Source: Sinorhizobium numidicum (GTDB lineage Bacteria > Pseudomonadota > Alphaproteobacteria > Rhizobiales > Rhizobiaceae). Taken from it: 64,000 nucleotides of DNA. Of this stretch, positions 1-10,122 are shown in pieces. The notes beneath the pieces are model-generated. The model saw only the letters and a list, made by a program, of their open reading frames with translations, was not told the origin of the DNA and made no database searches. Position 1 is the stretch's first letter. Each line of letters starts with the position of its first letter. The translations under genes were made by a program, and so were the position numbers. Location of the stretch: NCBI RefSeq assembly GCF_029892045.1, contig NZ_CP120367.1, forward strand, positions 1,178,001 through 1,242,000, in the 5' to 3' direction.

Positions 1-1353
1 CTGCTGCCATCGCTCGGCTGGGGCGAGAAGGACGGCACCGTCACCAATTCCGAACGACGTATCTCGCGTCAGCGCGCCTTTCTCGATGCGCCGGAAGAGG
101 CGAGCGCCGACTGGTGGCAGCTGGCGGAAGTCGCTCGGCGGATGGGCTTTTCGGAGGCTTTCGGCCATGCGTCTTCAGCCGAAATCTTCGCCGAACACGC
201 CGCGCTTTCCGGCTTCGAGAATGATGGCCGCCGCGATTTCGATATCGGTGCTCATGCGTCGATCGATCGAGCGGCCTATGACTGTCTTGAGCCTTTCCAG
301 TGGCCGCAGCCTAAGGAAACGGCGCCGCAGGAAGGACGCTTCTTCGCCGACGGCCGCTTCTATCATCCGGACGGCCGCGCTTGCTTTGTCCCGGTGCAGG
401 CGCCGAAGGCCAGACTCGCCGATGACGCCCTCCCTTTCACGCTCAACACCGGAAGGGTGCGCGACCACTGGCATACAATGACCCGCACCGGAAAGAGCGC
501 GCGGCTCTCCGCCCACATCGCTGAGCCCTTCGTCGAAATTCATCCGAGCGACGCACAGACAATCGGCGTAGCGGATGCCGACCTCGTGCGAATCGAGAGC
601 CCCTGTGGTACGGTGATCGTCCGCGCGCTCGTCACCGCGCGCCAGGCGCCGGGCAACCTCTTCGCGGCTATGCACTGGAACGATCAGTTCGCCTCGAAAG
701 CGCGCATCGACGCACTGGTGCCGCCGATCACCGATCCTTTCTCCGGCCAACCCGCCTCGAAAAACGTCGCGGTAAAGGCCGCCCGTTTCGCAGCCCGGAC
801 CTACGGCTTCGCTGTGTCGACGGCAAAGCCCCGTAAGCTTCAAGCAGTCTATTGGGCGATCGCGAAGGCCGAGGCCGGATGGCGAGCGGAGCTCGCCTTC
901 GATGGCGCACAGGACAATTGGATCGACTGGTGCCGGCAAGCCTTCTCCATTCCGGGCGGCATCGAGCCGATCGGCTATACCGACCGGCAATCAGGCGAGT
1001 TCCGCCTCGCCTTCTTCGAAGGTGAGAGGCTTTTTGCCGCCCTTTTCCTTTCGCCCCGCCCCGTCGCCGTCGCGCGCAGTTGGGCCGTGTCGCAGCTCGC
1101 GGTTCCACATGCCGATCTCAGCAAACGCTTCGCCGTCGCCGCCGGCCGTCCCGGTGCCGACAAGCCGGATCCGGGCGCCACCGTCTGTTCGTGCTTCAGC
1201 GTCGGCGTCAACCAGATCACCGCCGCCATCCGCGACGGATGCCACAGTGTCGAAGCGGTCGGCCAGAGGCTCAGTGCCGGCACCAATTGCGGCTCCTGCC
1301 GCTCCGAAATCAGGGGGATCATCAATGGATGTCTTGCCGCGGCCGCTGAGTGA
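1..1353 (+). CDS. nasA: Assimilatory nitrate reductase, C-terminal part
   Basis: The reading frame is open from the first base, so only the last 450 codons are here; the start lies outside the window. The enzyme reduces nitrate to nitrite in the cytoplasm using a molybdopterin-guanine-dinucleotide cofactor. The fragment shows the molydopterin-binding C-terminal domain (around fragment residue 149, LNTGRVRDHWHTMTRTGKS). At the very end it has a BFD-like [2Fe-2S] domain with cysteines in CSCFSVG and NCGSC, spaced as in bacterial NasA proteins that accept electrons through this extra cluster. The stop overlaps the next gene by 29 bases, so siroheme synthase is translationally linked. That fits the assimilatory pathway, because nitrite reductase needs siroheme. 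Confidence 0.93.
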   Translation: MLPSLGWGEKDGTVTNSERRISRQRAFLDAPEEASADWWQLAEVARRMGFSEAFGHASSAEIFAEHAALSGFENDGRRDFDIGAHASIDRAAYDCLEPFQWPQPKETAPQEGRFFADGRFYHPDGRACFVPVQAPKARLADDALPFTLNTGRVRDHWHTMTRTGKSARLSAHIAEPFVEIHPSDAQTIGVADADLVRIESPCGTVIVRALVTARQAPGNLFAAMHWNDQFASKARIDALVPPITDPFSGQPASKNVAVKAARFAARTYGFAVSTAKPRKLQAVYWAIAKAEAGWRAELAFDGAQDNWIDWCRQAFSIPGGIEPIGYTDRQSGEFRLAFFEGERLFAALFLSPRPVAVARSWAVSQLAVPHADLSKRFAVAAGRPGADKPDPGATVCSCFSVGVNQITAAIRDGCHSVEAVGQRLSAGTNCGSCRSEIRGIINGCLAAAAE

Positions 1354-2476
1354 TACGCTCTCTAGGCCACAGCCGCAGCGCGTAGCCGCGCTCGCGACAC
1401 TGCCCCTTTTCTGGCCCCTAAGTCGCAAACCCGTCGTGATTGCTGGCGGCAGCGATGCGGCGGCGTGGAAGGCCGAGCTGCTGGCGGCCTGCGGGGCAGA
1501 GGTTCATGTTTATGCTCCGCGCGCCGATCTCAGTGACACCTTTCTAGGCCTGATTGCGCGGGGTGGCGCGCATGCCTGCGGTCGTTTCATTCATCATGAC
1601 GCCGTCTGGCATGACGGCATTTTTCATGGTGCGGCCATGGCGATCGGGGATTGCGAGGACGATCGAGACGCGCAAGCCTTTTTCGAAGCGGCGCGCGCGG
1701 CAGGTGTTGCCGTCAATGTCATCGACAGGCCTGCGTTTTGCCAGTTTCAGTTCGGATCGATCGTCAATCGGTCCCCGGTCGTCGTAGCGATCTCGACCGA
1801 CGGCGCTGCGCCGATCCTCGCGCAGGCGATCCGCCGTAGGATCGAGACCTTGTTGCCGCCGGCGGTCAAGCATTGGGCAACAATCGCACGGGCGATCCGC
1901 GAGCGCGTGAATAGCCACTTGAAAGCGGGTGCCGCACGCCGCGTATTCTGGGAGCGTTTCGCCGATCGGGCTTTTCTGGAGACACCGGAGGAGGGTGTCG
2001 AGACGCGGCTGATGGGGGAGATGGATCGTCTCTCGACGCCCCTTCCCGCCATCGGCCGCGTCACGATCGTCGGCGCAGGTCCGGGCGACGCGGAGCTCCT
2101 AACGCTCAAGGCCGTTCGGGCGCTGCAGGCGGCCGACGTCATCCTTTTTGACGGGCTGATTTCGGACGACGTGCTGGAACTGGCCCGGCGGGAGGCAAAG
2201 CGCATCCTTATCCGACCGGACGCAGGGCGCAGGGATGGTTCGCACGACGATAGCCACAATATGATGGTGGCTCTCGCCAAAGCGGGAAAACGCGTGGTGC
2301 GCCTCCAATCGGGAGACCCGAGCATCGATGCCGGCACGACTGAGGCAATTACAAGGCTGGAAAATCACGGCCTGCGCGTCGAGATCGTACCGGGCATCCG
2401 TGCGGAGCCCAGTCGGCGCAGCGGGCAGACCTCGATCGAAAAGGATGAAGCCGCAGCGGCTGCCGAAGTTGCTTGA
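1325..2476 (+). CDS. cysG: Siroheme synthase CysG, truncated and diverged in the methyltransferase domain
   Basis: 383 residues. The N-terminal half is the precorrin-2 dehydrogenase/ferrochelatase module (VVIAGGSDAAAWKAELLAACG, NAD-binding, followed by the IDRPAFCQF and ISTDGAAP stretches). The C-terminal half begins as uroporphyrinogen-III C-methyltransferase (GAGPGDAELLTLKA, SAM-binding) but stops right after VEIVPGI, roughly 100 residues before the family's usual end. The usual GGDPFIFGRGGEE motif reads SGDPSIDAGTTEA, and an unrelated tail (RAEPSRRSGQ...) follows. ATG at 1325 is preferred because homology begins there; it lies inside nasA. I infer that the dehydrogenase/ferrochelatase half may still work, while methylation of uroporphyrinogen III probably depends on a separate CobA/SUMT enzyme. 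The gene may be decaying. Confidence 0.85.
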   Translation: MDVLPRPLSDTLSRPQPQRVAALATLPLFWPLSRKPVVIAGGSDAAAWKAELLAACGAEVHVYAPRADLSDTFLGLIARGGAHACGRFIHHDAVWHDGIFHGAAMAIGDCEDDRDAQAFFEAARAAGVAVNVIDRPAFCQFQFGSIVNRSPVVVAISTDGAAPILAQAIRRRIETLLPPAVKHWATIARAIRERVNSHLKAGAARRVFWERFADRAFLETPEEGVETRLMGEMDRLSTPLPAIGRVTIVGAGPGDAELLTLKAVRALQAADVILFDGLISDDVLELARREAKRILIRPDAGRRDGSHDDSHNMMVALAKAGKRVVRLQSGDPSIDAGTTEAITRLENHGLRVEIVPGIRAEPSRRSGQTSIEKDEAAAAAEVA

Positions 2477-2487
2477 GGTCGCTCGGT

Positions 2488-2961
2488 TCAGGACGCCGAG
2501 CTCTTGCGGCGCAATGCGTCTAGGCGATCGAGAAATGGCCGCTGCGAGGTATTTATCTTCTCGCGCGCGTCCTGCAATATGAACCATGCCGCGCGATCAA
2601 CCTCGGGAAAGGATTGTACCTGCCCGCTGTGCGGTGGCCATTCCATTTCAAACACATTGCTCCGGATACTCGCGACGTCGAAATCGCTCTCGCTCGCATA
2701 GGCCGTGACCAGCTTGCCGCTTTTCTGGCGCAGTTCGCCAAGGAGCTCCAGGTCCCCCGTCACTGCGATACCGGTCTCCTCCAGAAATTCACGCCGGGCA
2801 GCCGCTTCAGGCTCCTCGTCGGGCTCGTATTCACCTTTCGGGATCGACCATGCGCCAAGGTCTCTGTTGCTCCAGAAAGGACCGCCAGGATGAACGAGCA
2901 AAACGAAGAGGACACCCGCCTCGTGTTTGTAAAGCAGAATGCCCGCACTTTTCTTCGGCAT
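2488..2961 (-). CDS. NUDIX hydrolase
   Basis: 157 residues with a complete Nudix box near residues 40-65 (PKGEYEPDEEPEAAARREFL followed by EETGI), which fits GX5EX7REUXEEXGU. Such enzymes hydrolyse nucleoside diphosphates linked to another group, for example damaged nucleotides or dinucleoside polyphosphates; the substrate cannot be told from sequence. The start ATG at 2961 has an AAGGA about six bases upstream. It converges on cysG with only 11 bases between the stops, and its 5' end is close to the divergent alcohol dehydrogenase gene. The N-terminus (MPKKSAGILLYK) resembles the NUDIX family often annotated as phosphohydrolase-like in rhizobia. Confidence 0.85.
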   Translation of the reverse strand: MPKKSAGILLYKHEAGVLFVLLVHPGGPFWSNRDLGAWSIPKGEYEPDEEPEAAARREFLEETGIAVTGDLELLGELRQKSGKLVTAYASESDFDVASIRSNVFEMEWPPHSGQVQSFPEVDRAAWFILQDAREKINTSQRPFLDRLDALRRKSSAS

Positions 2962-3070
2962 TTGCGATCCTTCGATTCCTGAAGCCGGCTCGACAGGATA
3001 TCATCGACGCTCTTGGTTTCGAATGGCATGGCAGCTTCAACAAAGTTTGCCGAAAAACAGGCTGGCAGCG

Positions 3071-4054
3071 ATGCGGGCGATGGTTCTTGAAGAAATTGGA
3101 AGGCCGCTGGTCGAGGTCGAACGGCCGCTTCCGGCTCCGCTCGCCGGCCAGATTCGGCTGAGGGTCGAGGCCTGCGCCGTCTGTCGCACCGATCTGCACG
3201 TTGTCAATGGGGATCTGCCGCAACCGAAGCTGCCGCTCGTTCCCGGGCACGAGATCGTCGGCATCGTCGAGGCGATCGGCGCCGGTGTGGATCCGACGAG
3301 GATCGGCCGCCGCGTGGGCGTGCCGTGGCTCGGCCATACCTGCGGAACATGCTTCTATTGCCGCTCGAATGCGGAGAATCTCTGCAACGACCCGCTATTC
3401 ACCGGCTATACCCGCGACGGCGGCTTCGCCACGGATGTCATCGCGGACGCCGATTATGCCTTTGATCTCGACCCCGCCGGCGATCCCGTGTCGCTCGCGC
3501 CTCTGCTATGCGCGGGGCTCATCGGCTGGCGTTCATTAAAGCGAGCCGGCGACGACCGGAAGATCGGGCTTTACGGTTTCGGTGCCGCCGCCCACATCAT
3601 CACCCAGGTCTGCGTGTGGCAAGGGAGACAGATCTACGCCTTTACCCGCCCCGGAGACGCGGCGGCGCAGGCCTTCGCCCTCGATCTCGGCGCGGTCTGG
3701 GCGGGCGCATCGGACGAACCGCCACCGGAGCCCCTGGACGCGGCAATTATTTTTGCCCCGGTCGGAGAGCTTGTGCCGCCCGCCCTCAAGGCGGTGCGCA
3801 AAGGCGGACGGGTCGTCTGCGGCGGCATCCACATGAGCGACATTCCTGCCATGCCCTATGCGGTGCTTTGGGGCGAACGCGACCTTCTTTCCGTCGCGAA
3901 CCTCACGCGTGAGGACGCCCGCGAGTTCCTTGCCATCGCCGCAGAGGTTGGCGTGCGCACCCGCACGGCGGTCTATCCGCTTGAAAAAGCGAACGTCGCT
4001 CTCGAAGACCTTCGTGCCGGCCGGCTGAACGGCGCCGCCGTGTTGGCGCCGTGA
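3071..4054 (+). CDS. Zinc-dependent alcohol dehydrogenase (MDR family)
   Basis: 327 residues in the medium-chain dehydrogenase/reductase family; oxidises an alcohol or reduces an aldehyde with NAD(P). Catalytic zinc ligands are visible in ACAVCRTDLH and PGHEIVG near the N-terminus. The structural-zinc lobe has four cysteines in CGTCFYCRSNAENLC. A GFGAAAH stretch near residue 165 marks the coenzyme-binding fold. The C-terminus ends with the LEDLRAGRLNGAAVL segment typical of the AdhA-like branch. The start is uncertain: ATG at 3071 places MVLEEIGRPL at the family's usual N-terminus, but the Shine-Dalgarno is weak and ATGs at 3023 and 3080 are in frame. It stands alone with no operon partner, so the substrate is not deducible. 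Confidence 0.85.
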   Translation: MRAMVLEEIGRPLVEVERPLPAPLAGQIRLRVEACAVCRTDLHVVNGDLPQPKLPLVPGHEIVGIVEAIGAGVDPTRIGRRVGVPWLGHTCGTCFYCRSNAENLCNDPLFTGYTRDGGFATDVIADADYAFDLDPAGDPVSLAPLLCAGLIGWRSLKRAGDDRKIGLYGFGAAAHIITQVCVWQGRQIYAFTRPGDAAAQAFALDLGAVWAGASDEPPPEPLDAAIIFAPVGELVPPALKAVRKGGRVVCGGIHMSDIPAMPYAVLWGERDLLSVANLTREDAREFLAIAAEVGVRTRTAVYPLEKANVALEDLRAGRLNGAAVLAP

Positions 4055-4272
4055 CGCCCACGCGGTAGCCGAACCGCGTCTCGCTGACCAAACAACGGCG
4101 ACGCACTCTTGCTCGGCGATTTCCCTGACGAACAGGAATCAAGGCTTTATAGAGCGTTCCATATGTTTTACTCTAGCTTCGCATGAGCGCACCAATATCG
4201 ACGTAAGCTCAAGAGCGTCCCGGCGACTGAGCCCTCGTTTCCAAATCTGCCGCGGAGGTGCCCGGTAAACTC

Positions 4273-4377
4273 CTACTGCATGTTTCCTTCATCCGAAGCG
4301 GATTTAAGGATAAAAACATGCAGCAATTCAAAGTGCTACAGCGACTTTTGCGCGTCTGAAAAGACGCAGGGCGCTGT
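4273..4377. repeat. RIME-type intergenic mosaic repeat, copy 1
   Basis: About 105 bases made of two palindromes: CTGCATGTTT...AAAACATGCAG on the left and ACAGCG...CGCTGT around GCGTCTGAAAAGACGC on the right. Nearly the same sequence recurs at 22936, 35426 (inverted), 37541 and 60771 (inverted), with a half copy at 24188. The structure matches the Rhizobium-specific intergenic mosaic element described in S. meliloti. It lies in the 397-base gap between the alcohol dehydrogenase and the phasin gene. Confidence 0.8.
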
Positions 4378-4451
4378 GGTGCGACGCGATCCGTCGTCAT
4401 TTTCGGTTGCCGCAAGGGCAACGAGAAGCGGCGTAAACCGGAGTTGCTTTC

Positions 4452-4841
4452 ATGCCCAGAAAGATCACCGAGACGTTTTCTCCAACCATGTTGCCACGAT
4501 GGCCGATGGCCGCCGAGGGTCGAATGTTGTTGCTGTCGACGGCGCGCATCCAGTCGACGGTGTTGCAAACGATGTTGGGTTATCAGGTCGAGGCGCTGAG
4601 TTTCATGCAGAACCGCAGCCAGCAGCATCTTCAGCTCTGGCGGGATCTTCTCGCATCAGACTATGCGCGCGACAGCTTCGATCTTTATTGCAGCTTCTGG
4701 CGCAATGCCCTCCAAGACTATTCCGATGAGACCAAGCGCCTTGCGCGGATGGGCGCGCATCTGGCGACCGAAGCGGCAAAATGCACGCGCGACGAGCAGG
4801 AAGAACTAACCGAGCGCGTCGCGACGAAGTTGGCCATGTGA
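4452..4841 (+). CDS. Phasin-family-like small protein
   Basis: 129 residues, mostly helical and amphipathic. The central stretch (GYQVEALSFMQNRSQQHLQL and the following WRDLLASDYARD) resembles proteins annotated as phasin-like or poly-beta-hydroxybutyrate granule-associated in rhizobia. Such proteins coat storage granules at the cytoplasmic polymer surface. The start ATG at 4452 has GGAG seven bases upstream. No PHB synthesis gene is adjacent, so the role rests on sequence resemblance only, and an uncharacterised stress protein is an alternative. Confidence 0.6.
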   Translation: MPRKITETFSPTMLPRWPMAAEGRMLLLSTARIQSTVLQTMLGYQVEALSFMQNRSQQHLQLWRDLLASDYARDSFDLYCSFWRNALQDYSDETKRLARMGAHLATEAAKCTRDEQEELTERVATKLAM

Positions 4842-4902
4842 CGCCGCTCGCGGCAGCCGACTCGCCGCCACCCCGCCCCGCCGCCTCTCCGCTCCAGGAT
4901 TG

Positions 4903-5676
4903 CTACTCGGGCGGGCGACCGGTCGTTGCCGCTATGATGTTGGCAAGCTCCATAGGGAACGGGAATATGATGGTCGAGTTCTTTTCGCCGGCGATGACGT
5001 TCAGCGTGCTGAGATAACGCAATTGCATTGCCTGCGGCTGCCGCGCCAGGATTTGGGCCGCTTCAAGTAATTTCGCCGCCGCCTGCTGCTCGCCCTCGGC
5101 ATTGATGACCTTTGCGCGCCGCTCGCGTTCCGCCTCCGCCTGTCGAGCGATTGCCCGGATCATCGACTCGTTGATATCGACGTGCTTGATCTCGACCGTG
5201 GCGACCTTGATGCCCCATGCATCGGTCTGAACGTCGAGGATCTTCTGGATGTCGTCATTGAGCCTGTCGCGCTCCGCCAGCATCTCGTCGAGATCGTGCT
5301 TGCCGAGCACCGAACGCAACGTAGTCTGCGCAAGCTGGCTGGTCGCCATCATGAAGTCCTCGACCTGGATGGTCGACTTCTCCGCATCGATCACTCTGAA
5401 GTAAATGACCGCGCTGACGCGCACGGAGACGTTGTCGTGGGAAATCACATCCTGGCTTGGCACGTCGAGAACCCGGGTTCGGAGATCGACGCGCACCATC
5501 TGCTGCACATAGGGAACGAGCAGGATCAAGCCGGGTCCCTTCACCCCGGTGAAGCGACCCAGGGTGAAAACGACGCCGCGCTCGTATTCCCTCAGGATAC
5601 GGATCGCATAGGCGATGATGATCAACAGCAGCAGAAGCGCCGCGATAAGCGGGACAAGACTTCCAAATAGGGCCAT
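4903..5676 (-). CDS. Slipin / SPFH-domain membrane protein (stomatin-like)
   Basis: 257 residues. One N-terminal membrane segment (about residues 5-25, very Leu/Ile rich) is followed by the SPFH/Band 7 domain ([39 protein letters not shown]). A charged coiled-coil stretch ([20 protein letters not shown]) and the conserved C-terminal [20 protein letters not shown] follow. Slipins scaffold membrane microdomains and pair with NfeD proteases. Here ATG at 5676 shares one base with the TGA of the upstream nfeD gene, so the two are translationally coupled. A GTG at 5679 is also in frame but lies inside the nfeD stop. Confidence 0.92.
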   Translation of the reverse strand: MALFGSLVPLIAALLLLLIIIAYAIRILREYERGVVFTLGRFTGVKGPGLILLVPYVQQMVRVDLRTRVLDVPSQDVISHDNVSVRVSAVIYFRVIDAEKSTIQVEDFMMATSQLAQTTLRSVLGKHDLDEMLAERDRLNDDIQKILDVQTDAWGIKVATVEIKHVDINESMIRAIARQAEAERERRAKVINAEGEQQAAAKLLEAAQILARQPQAMQLRYLSTLNVIAGEKNSTIIFPFPMELANIIAATTGRPPE

Positions 5677-7061
5677 CACTTTTTCCCTTTCCCTAAAGTC
5701 CGTTGCGCCCTGCGCGCGACTTCGAGCGTCAAGCCGTCTCGACCGACAACCATCACATCCTCTCCGGCGGCCAGCGGTTCATCGCTGACCGCCTTCCAGC
5801 GTTCCCCATGGGCGATGACATATCCGGCGGGACCCGCCCAACTGTCGACCTTGCCGGAAATGCCGATCATCTGCTCCGCACCGGTCACGACCTCATGGCG
5901 GCGCGAGACGAACGCGAGACGCGCGACGAGCAGGCTGAAAGCCAAGCTGGCGATCGCAACGCCACTCAGAACCGGCCAGGATACCTGCAGGCCCGGTATG
6001 TCCGTGTCGAATAGGATGGCCGCACCCAAAACGAGCGCGACCCCACCGCCGAGACCAAGGACTCCGAAGGATGGCGCATGTGCTTCGGCCACCAGCAATC
6101 CCGCTCCAAGAAGGATCAACGCCAAGCCGGCGTAGCTGACCGGCAGCACCGCCAGCGCATAGAGGCCGAGCAACAGGCAGATGCCTCCGACTGTTCCCGG
6201 CACCACCGTTCCGGGCGTCAGGAACTCGAAGATCAGACCATAGATGCCGACGATCATAAGAAGAAGGGCGACGTTCGGATCGGTGATGACCGAAAGCAGA
6301 CGGGTTCTCCAGTCCGGCAGAACATCCTCAACCCGGAGCTCAGCCGTGTCGAGTTTAATATCCATCTGGCCGACCCGGACCGTGCGGCCATGGGCCTGCT
6401 TCAAGAGGTCGCCGACGGTGACGGCTGTGAAATCGATGACCTTCTCACGGACGGCAGCGGCGGACGAAAGACTCGCGGCCTCACGCACCGCCCGTTCCGC
6501 CCAGTCGGCATTGCGGTTGCGCAACTCCGCAAGCCCGCGGATATAGGCTACCGCGTCGTTGATCAGTTTCGCCTCGCCGGCATTTGCCGGCCGCTTGTCA
6601 GCGTTGCGCTCGCTTGTGTCACCGGGCGTATCTTTGCCATCTTCATCGTCGCCGCCGAACAGACCCCCGCCGATGGCGATCGGCGTCGCTGCGCCGAGAT
6701 TGGTTCCCGGCGCCATTGCCGCAACGTGACTGGCATAGAGGATATAGGTGCCGGCGCTCGCCGCCCGCGCGCCGCTTGGCGCCACGAAACTGGCGACCGG
6801 CACCGACGAGTCGAGAACGGCACGGATGATATCCCGCATCGAGGTGTCGAGGCCGCCAGGCGTGTCCATCTGAAGGATGACCAGCGATAGGCCGCGCTGA
6901 TTGGCCCGCTGCAGGCCGCGCGTCACATATTCGGCCGTGGCAGGGCTTATGGCGCCGTTCACATGCAGCACCATCGCAAGACGCTCAGCTCCATACGCAA
7001 CTGGCACGGGAAACGCGAACGCGGCCAATAGAGCAAACACCAGGATGCGGACTCGGAACAC
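5676..7061 (-). CDS. NfeD-type membrane serine protease
   Basis: About 461 residues. A signal peptide ([20 protein letters not shown]) is followed by a ClpP/crotonase-like protease domain with [15 protein letters not shown] and the nucleophile region [14 protein letters not shown]. Four to five membrane segments follow, and a soluble C-terminal NfeD OB-fold closes the protein ([20 protein letters not shown]). These proteases cut hydrophobic stretches of stomatin/slipin partners. The slipin is the next gene and overlaps by one base, so they form a two-gene operon. The start is ambiguous: TTG at 7067 and GTG at 7061 are in frame, and a GAGG eight bases upstream favours the GTG. Confidence 0.9.
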   Translation of the reverse strand: MFRVRILVFALLAAFAFPVPVAYGAERLAMVLHVNGAISPATAEYVTRGLQRANQRGLSLVILQMDTPGGLDTSMRDIIRAVLDSSVPVASFVAPSGARAASAGTYILYASHVAAMAPGTNLGAATPIAIGGGLFGGDDEDGKDTPGDTSERNADKRPANAGEAKLINDAVAYIRGLAELRNRNADWAERAVREAASLSSAAAVREKVIDFTAVTVGDLLKQAHGRTVRVGQMDIKLDTAELRVEDVLPDWRTRLLSVITDPNVALLLMIVGIYGLIFEFLTPGTVVPGTVGGICLLLGLYALAVLPVSYAGLALILLGAGLLVAEAHAPSFGVLGLGGGVALVLGAAILFDTDIPGLQVSWPVLSGVAIASLAFSLLVARLAFVSRRHEVVTGAEQMIGISGKVDSWAGPAGYVIAHGERWKAVSDEPLAAGEDVMVVGRDGLTLEVARRAQRTLGKGKK

Positions 7062-7301
7062 CTTCAAAGCCTCGGGGTTCTCGTCAGGCAGAGGGGCTCG
7101 CGGATAGCTTTCCCGCTCTACCTGTCGTCGAAATTAAACATCCCCTAATATATGTCAGAACTGCAAAAAGGTAAGATATGGCCTCGTGGCATTGCCGCGG
7201 AAGTTGCATCCCTGCCCGATCTGGCGAAAGCTCATCTGGTTTTCGCTCAGAGAATACGCGTCAACGGAAGCCGCTCACTTCGCAGGCTCAATGGGAGCCG
7301 A

Positions 7302-8759
7302 TCACGGTGCCTGACGGCAACCGCGGTGAACGGCGCCGGGAACTCTTGCATTGGCAGCCGCCTTTCGTGCCCGCGCCAGCGCCGCCACCTGCGCCGCCAC
7401 GAAGATGGCGTGGTCGTTGACCTGCGGCAGGCCCATCAGTTCCCCGAAGGTTCCGCGGGCGAGCGGTCCGGCAATGAAGAGGTTCTCGGTCTCCCGACCT
7501 TGATGATCCAGGGCTCTGCTGCTCTCACTGCAAGCAAGGCCGAGGCCGACCGCATCCGCTTGCAGATAGCCCGCTGTCGAGAGTGCATCGAGCCAGCTCT
7601 GGCTCTTCAGCACGGATTTGTGGGCAGGACCGGTCGTGACCACGACCGCATCGACATTCCAATGCTCCGTCCCGCCGGCTCGCCGCCGCCGGAACGCAAC
7701 AGCAATTTCGTCGCCGTTTCTCTCGATACGCGTGATCGTCCCGGCCAGAATACGGATATCTCCCGACTGCAGCCCTGCGCTGACAATCGCATCGATCTGC
7801 GGGGCTACGCGAAAGCGGTGGACGTCCCAGAAAGGCCTGAGACGCTGCACGAGCCGTCGCCGCTCGGCAACCGGCAGATTGCGCCAGATCTGTCCACCCT
7901 GCGCACGCAGGGCGTCGAAAACTGCATGCCAGGTGAAGCCTTCCGCTTCGGCGCTCGCTATCGCACGGCGCACGCGGACAAGCAGTTCCGTTGCCGACTC
8001 GGCCGGCGGCGAGGTGAAATCGCCATAGGGATCCTGTGCCTGGCACGCATGCCCGCGAGACCGCAGACCACGGCGGGAAAAGGCCGTTATCGGCCCCGTC
8101 CGCCCGGTAGTGCGCAAAGACGCAATGACGTCGGCGGCCGTCAGCCCGGTCCCGATGATCAGGACGCGATCGTTTGGCCGGATAGCTGTCAAGGCGCCGG
8201 GCACGGTCGTATCCGGCACATAGCGGACGTGCCCCCGCAGTACGTCCTCGATACCTGCCGGCGCTTCCGGAGCCGGATGCGTCGCCGCCACCACCAGCAC
8301 ATCGGCGCGCAGCTCGGTACCGCCATCGCCGCGGATTTCCCAAGCGGAGCCCGTCCGTTCCACTCCGATCACCCTTTCCCGATAGTGGACGATGCGCCCC
8401 TCGCTTAGGAAAGGCGCGACAGAATCCTCAACATAACGACCGAAGAGGCCGCGGCGCGGGTAGAGATGGCCGTCGGATGCCAGGGCTCCCGCGTCGTCGC
8501 GCGGTTCCCCATGGGCGTCAAGCCAGCGTAGAAAATGATCGGCATCGTCCGGATCGAGGCTCATGCGTGCGGCCGGGACGTTGACGCGATGAGCTGGATC
8601 GTCGGTGTCATAGGCAAGACCGCAGCCCAATTTTTCGCGCGGCTCGAAGACGGCGATGCGCCATCCCTCCATGTCGCGATCGCATGCGAGGTTCGCGGCA
8701 ATCCTGGCGCCGCTAAAACCGCCGCCGATGATGGCGATGCAGGGCCAAGCGCCGGTCAT
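7302..8759 (-). CDS. FAD-NAD(P)-binding protein, organosulfur cluster copy A
   Basis: 485 residues with an N-terminal dinucleotide-binding motif ([18 protein letters not shown]) and a second internal one near residue 195 ([18 protein letters not shown]). The C-terminal part ([20 protein letters not shown]) is typical of the NAD_binding_9/HI0933-like flavoprotein group. The reaction is not known. Its start ATG overlaps the stop of the SsuD-like gene by four bases (ATGA), so the two are co-translated, which suggests that it supplies or processes reduced flavin, or oxidises a sulfur compound alongside it. A distant relative is encoded at 10774-12180 in the same cluster. Confidence 0.8.
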   Translation of the reverse strand: MTGAWPCIAIIGGGFSGARIAANLACDRDMEGWRIAVFEPREKLGCGLAYDTDDPAHRVNVPAARMSLDPDDADHFLRWLDAHGEPRDDAGALASDGHLYPRRGLFGRYVEDSVAPFLSEGRIVHYRERVIGVERTGSAWEIRGDGGTELRADVLVVAATHPAPEAPAGIEDVLRGHVRYVPDTTVPGALTAIRPNDRVLIIGTGLTAADVIASLRTTGRTGPITAFSRRGLRSRGHACQAQDPYGDFTSPPAESATELLVRVRRAIASAEAEGFTWHAVFDALRAQGGQIWRNLPVAERRRLVQRLRPFWDVHRFRVAPQIDAIVSAGLQSGDIRILAGTITRIERNGDEIAVAFRRRRAGGTEHWNVDAVVVTTGPAHKSVLKSQSWLDALSTAGYLQADAVGLGLACSESSRALDHQGRETENLFIAGPLARGTFGELMGLPQVNDHAIFVAAQVAALARARKAAANARVPGAVHRGCRQAP

Positions 8760-9925
8760 GATTGCGAAACCTTGAGCGTCGGCCGATGGTCACCGGCGAT
8801 GGTCTCGCCGAAGGGCCCGGTGTTGATCGAGGCGTCCCTTGGTTTCACGGGGCGGTTGAGTGGCAGGTGCGGCAGGACAAGCTCGCCGAACCGATAGGCT
8901 TCCTCAAGATGCGGATAGCCGGACAGGATAAAGGTATCGATGCCAAGTTCGCGGTATTCTTCCATTCGCGCCTTGACCTGATCAGGATCGCCGACAAGCG
9001 CAGTCCCGGCTCCGCCGCGCACCAGCCCGACGCCGGCCCAGAGATTGGGGCTAACCTCGAGCTTGTCGCGCCGCCCGCCGTGCAGCCTGTTCATCCTGCT
9101 CTGGCCAACGGAGTCCATTCTTTCGAAGACCTTCTGTGCCGCAGCAATCGTTGCATCATCGACGTATTGAATGAGTTCGTCCGCTGCCTTCCAGGCTTCC
9201 TTGGCCGTTTCGCGAACGATCGCATGGAGGCGGATGCCGAAGAATACTTCCCTGCCCTCCGCCTCGGCGAGAGCCCGAACCTCGGCGATTTTTCGCGCTA
9301 TATCTTCCGGAGGCTCGCCCCATGTCAGATATTTGTCAATGGTACGGACCGCGACCTGCTGGCCAACGCCGGACGATCCGCCGAAATAGAGCGGCGGATG
9401 GGGTCTCTGGTGCGTCGCGAAAAGCAATCTGCCATCTTCGATGTCGAAGTGCTTGCCTTGGAAGTTCACGCGTTCGCCGCGCAGAACCGCCTTATAGACA
9501 TTGAGAAATTCTTCAGTGACTTCGTAGCGCTCGGCGTGTGACTGGTGAAGGCCGTCGTCCTTGTTTTCGATCGGATCGCCCCCCGTGACCACATTGACGA
9601 GCACCCTGCCGTTCGACAGGCGGTCGAGCGTTGCGGTCATGCGCGCGGCGAGCGTTGGCGACAGCAGGCCCGGCCGCACGGCAATCAGAAAGCGCAGCTT
9701 CTCCGTAAGAGGCGCCAGAGCCGAGGCAACCACCCAGCTGTCCTCGCAACTGCGGCCGGTCGGAAGCAGGACGCCATAATAGCCGAGGGCGTCGGCCGCC
9801 TGCGCCACCTGCTTCAGATAGGCGAGGTCGACATTGCGTGCGCCGATAGCAGTGCCGAGATAGCGGCTTTCCCCGTGAGTTGGCAGGAACCAGGGAACAT
9901 TCACTTTTTCAGGTATGGGCGTCAT
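8756..9925 (-). CDS. ssuD: FMNH2-dependent alkanesulfonate monooxygenase (SsuD-like), copy 1
   Basis: 389 residues of the bacterial-luciferase-like family, close in length to SsuD. It would cleave C1-type or longer alkanesulfonates to sulfite and an aldehyde using FMNH2 and oxygen. Family features: [13 protein letters not shown] at the start, [43 protein letters not shown], and [20 protein letters not shown] towards the end. Start at 9925 gives the normal N-terminus; a GGAGGAG sits 12 bases upstream. A longer frame from a TTG at 10024 was not chosen. It is divergent from a flavin reductase that can supply FMNH2. A second SsuD is encoded at 24314. Confidence 0.88.
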   Translation of the reverse strand: MTPIPEKVNVPWFLPTHGESRYLGTAIGARNVDLAYLKQVAQAADALGYYGVLLPTGRSCEDSWVVASALAPLTEKLRFLIAVRPGLLSPTLAARMTATLDRLSNGRVLVNVVTGGDPIENKDDGLHQSHAERYEVTEEFLNVYKAVLRGERVNFQGKHFDIEDGRLLFATHQRPHPPLYFGGSSGVGQQVAVRTIDKYLTWGEPPEDIARKIAEVRALAEAEGREVFFGIRLHAIVRETAKEAWKAADELIQYVDDATIAAAQKVFERMDSVGQSRMNRLHGGRRDKLEVSPNLWAGVGLVRGGAGTALVGDPDQVKARMEEYRELGIDTFILSGYPHLEEAYRFGELVLPHLPLNRPVKPRDASINTGPFGETIAGDHRPTLKVSQS

Positions 9926-10005
9926 CGCCAAAATTATCTCCTCCAATGCGGATCTCTCCGAGGCGAGAAAGTTTCGGTGGGGGCTTCGATCACAAACAAT
10001 AAACT

Positions 10006-10020
10006 CTATAAATTTTATTG
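10006..10020 (+). promoter_or_regulatory. AT-rich candidate operator shared with the ssuA locus
   Basis: The 15-mer CTATAAATTTTATTG lies between the divergent SsuD-like and flavin reductase genes. It differs at only a few bases from CTATGGATTTTATAG upstream of the ssuA-type gene at 26575-26589. An inverted repeat ACAATG-N14-CATTGT follows directly at 10021-10046. The common motif suggests one sulfur-status regulator; its identity is not visible. Confidence 0.35.
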
Positions 10021-10122
10021 ACAATGGTTCCGCTGATTATCATTGTTGCTCTTGGAAAGAATTTGCTCCGAACGCCTTCTACGGCTGCGAAAACAGATGG
10101 ACGTTTCCAAGAGGCATTCCCA

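Noticed and set aside
7152..8408. Plus-strand ORF of 418 residues opposite the first FAD/NAD(P) protein
   Set aside because: Antisense shadow; the minus-strand gene has two dinucleotide-binding motifs and is coupled to ssuD.
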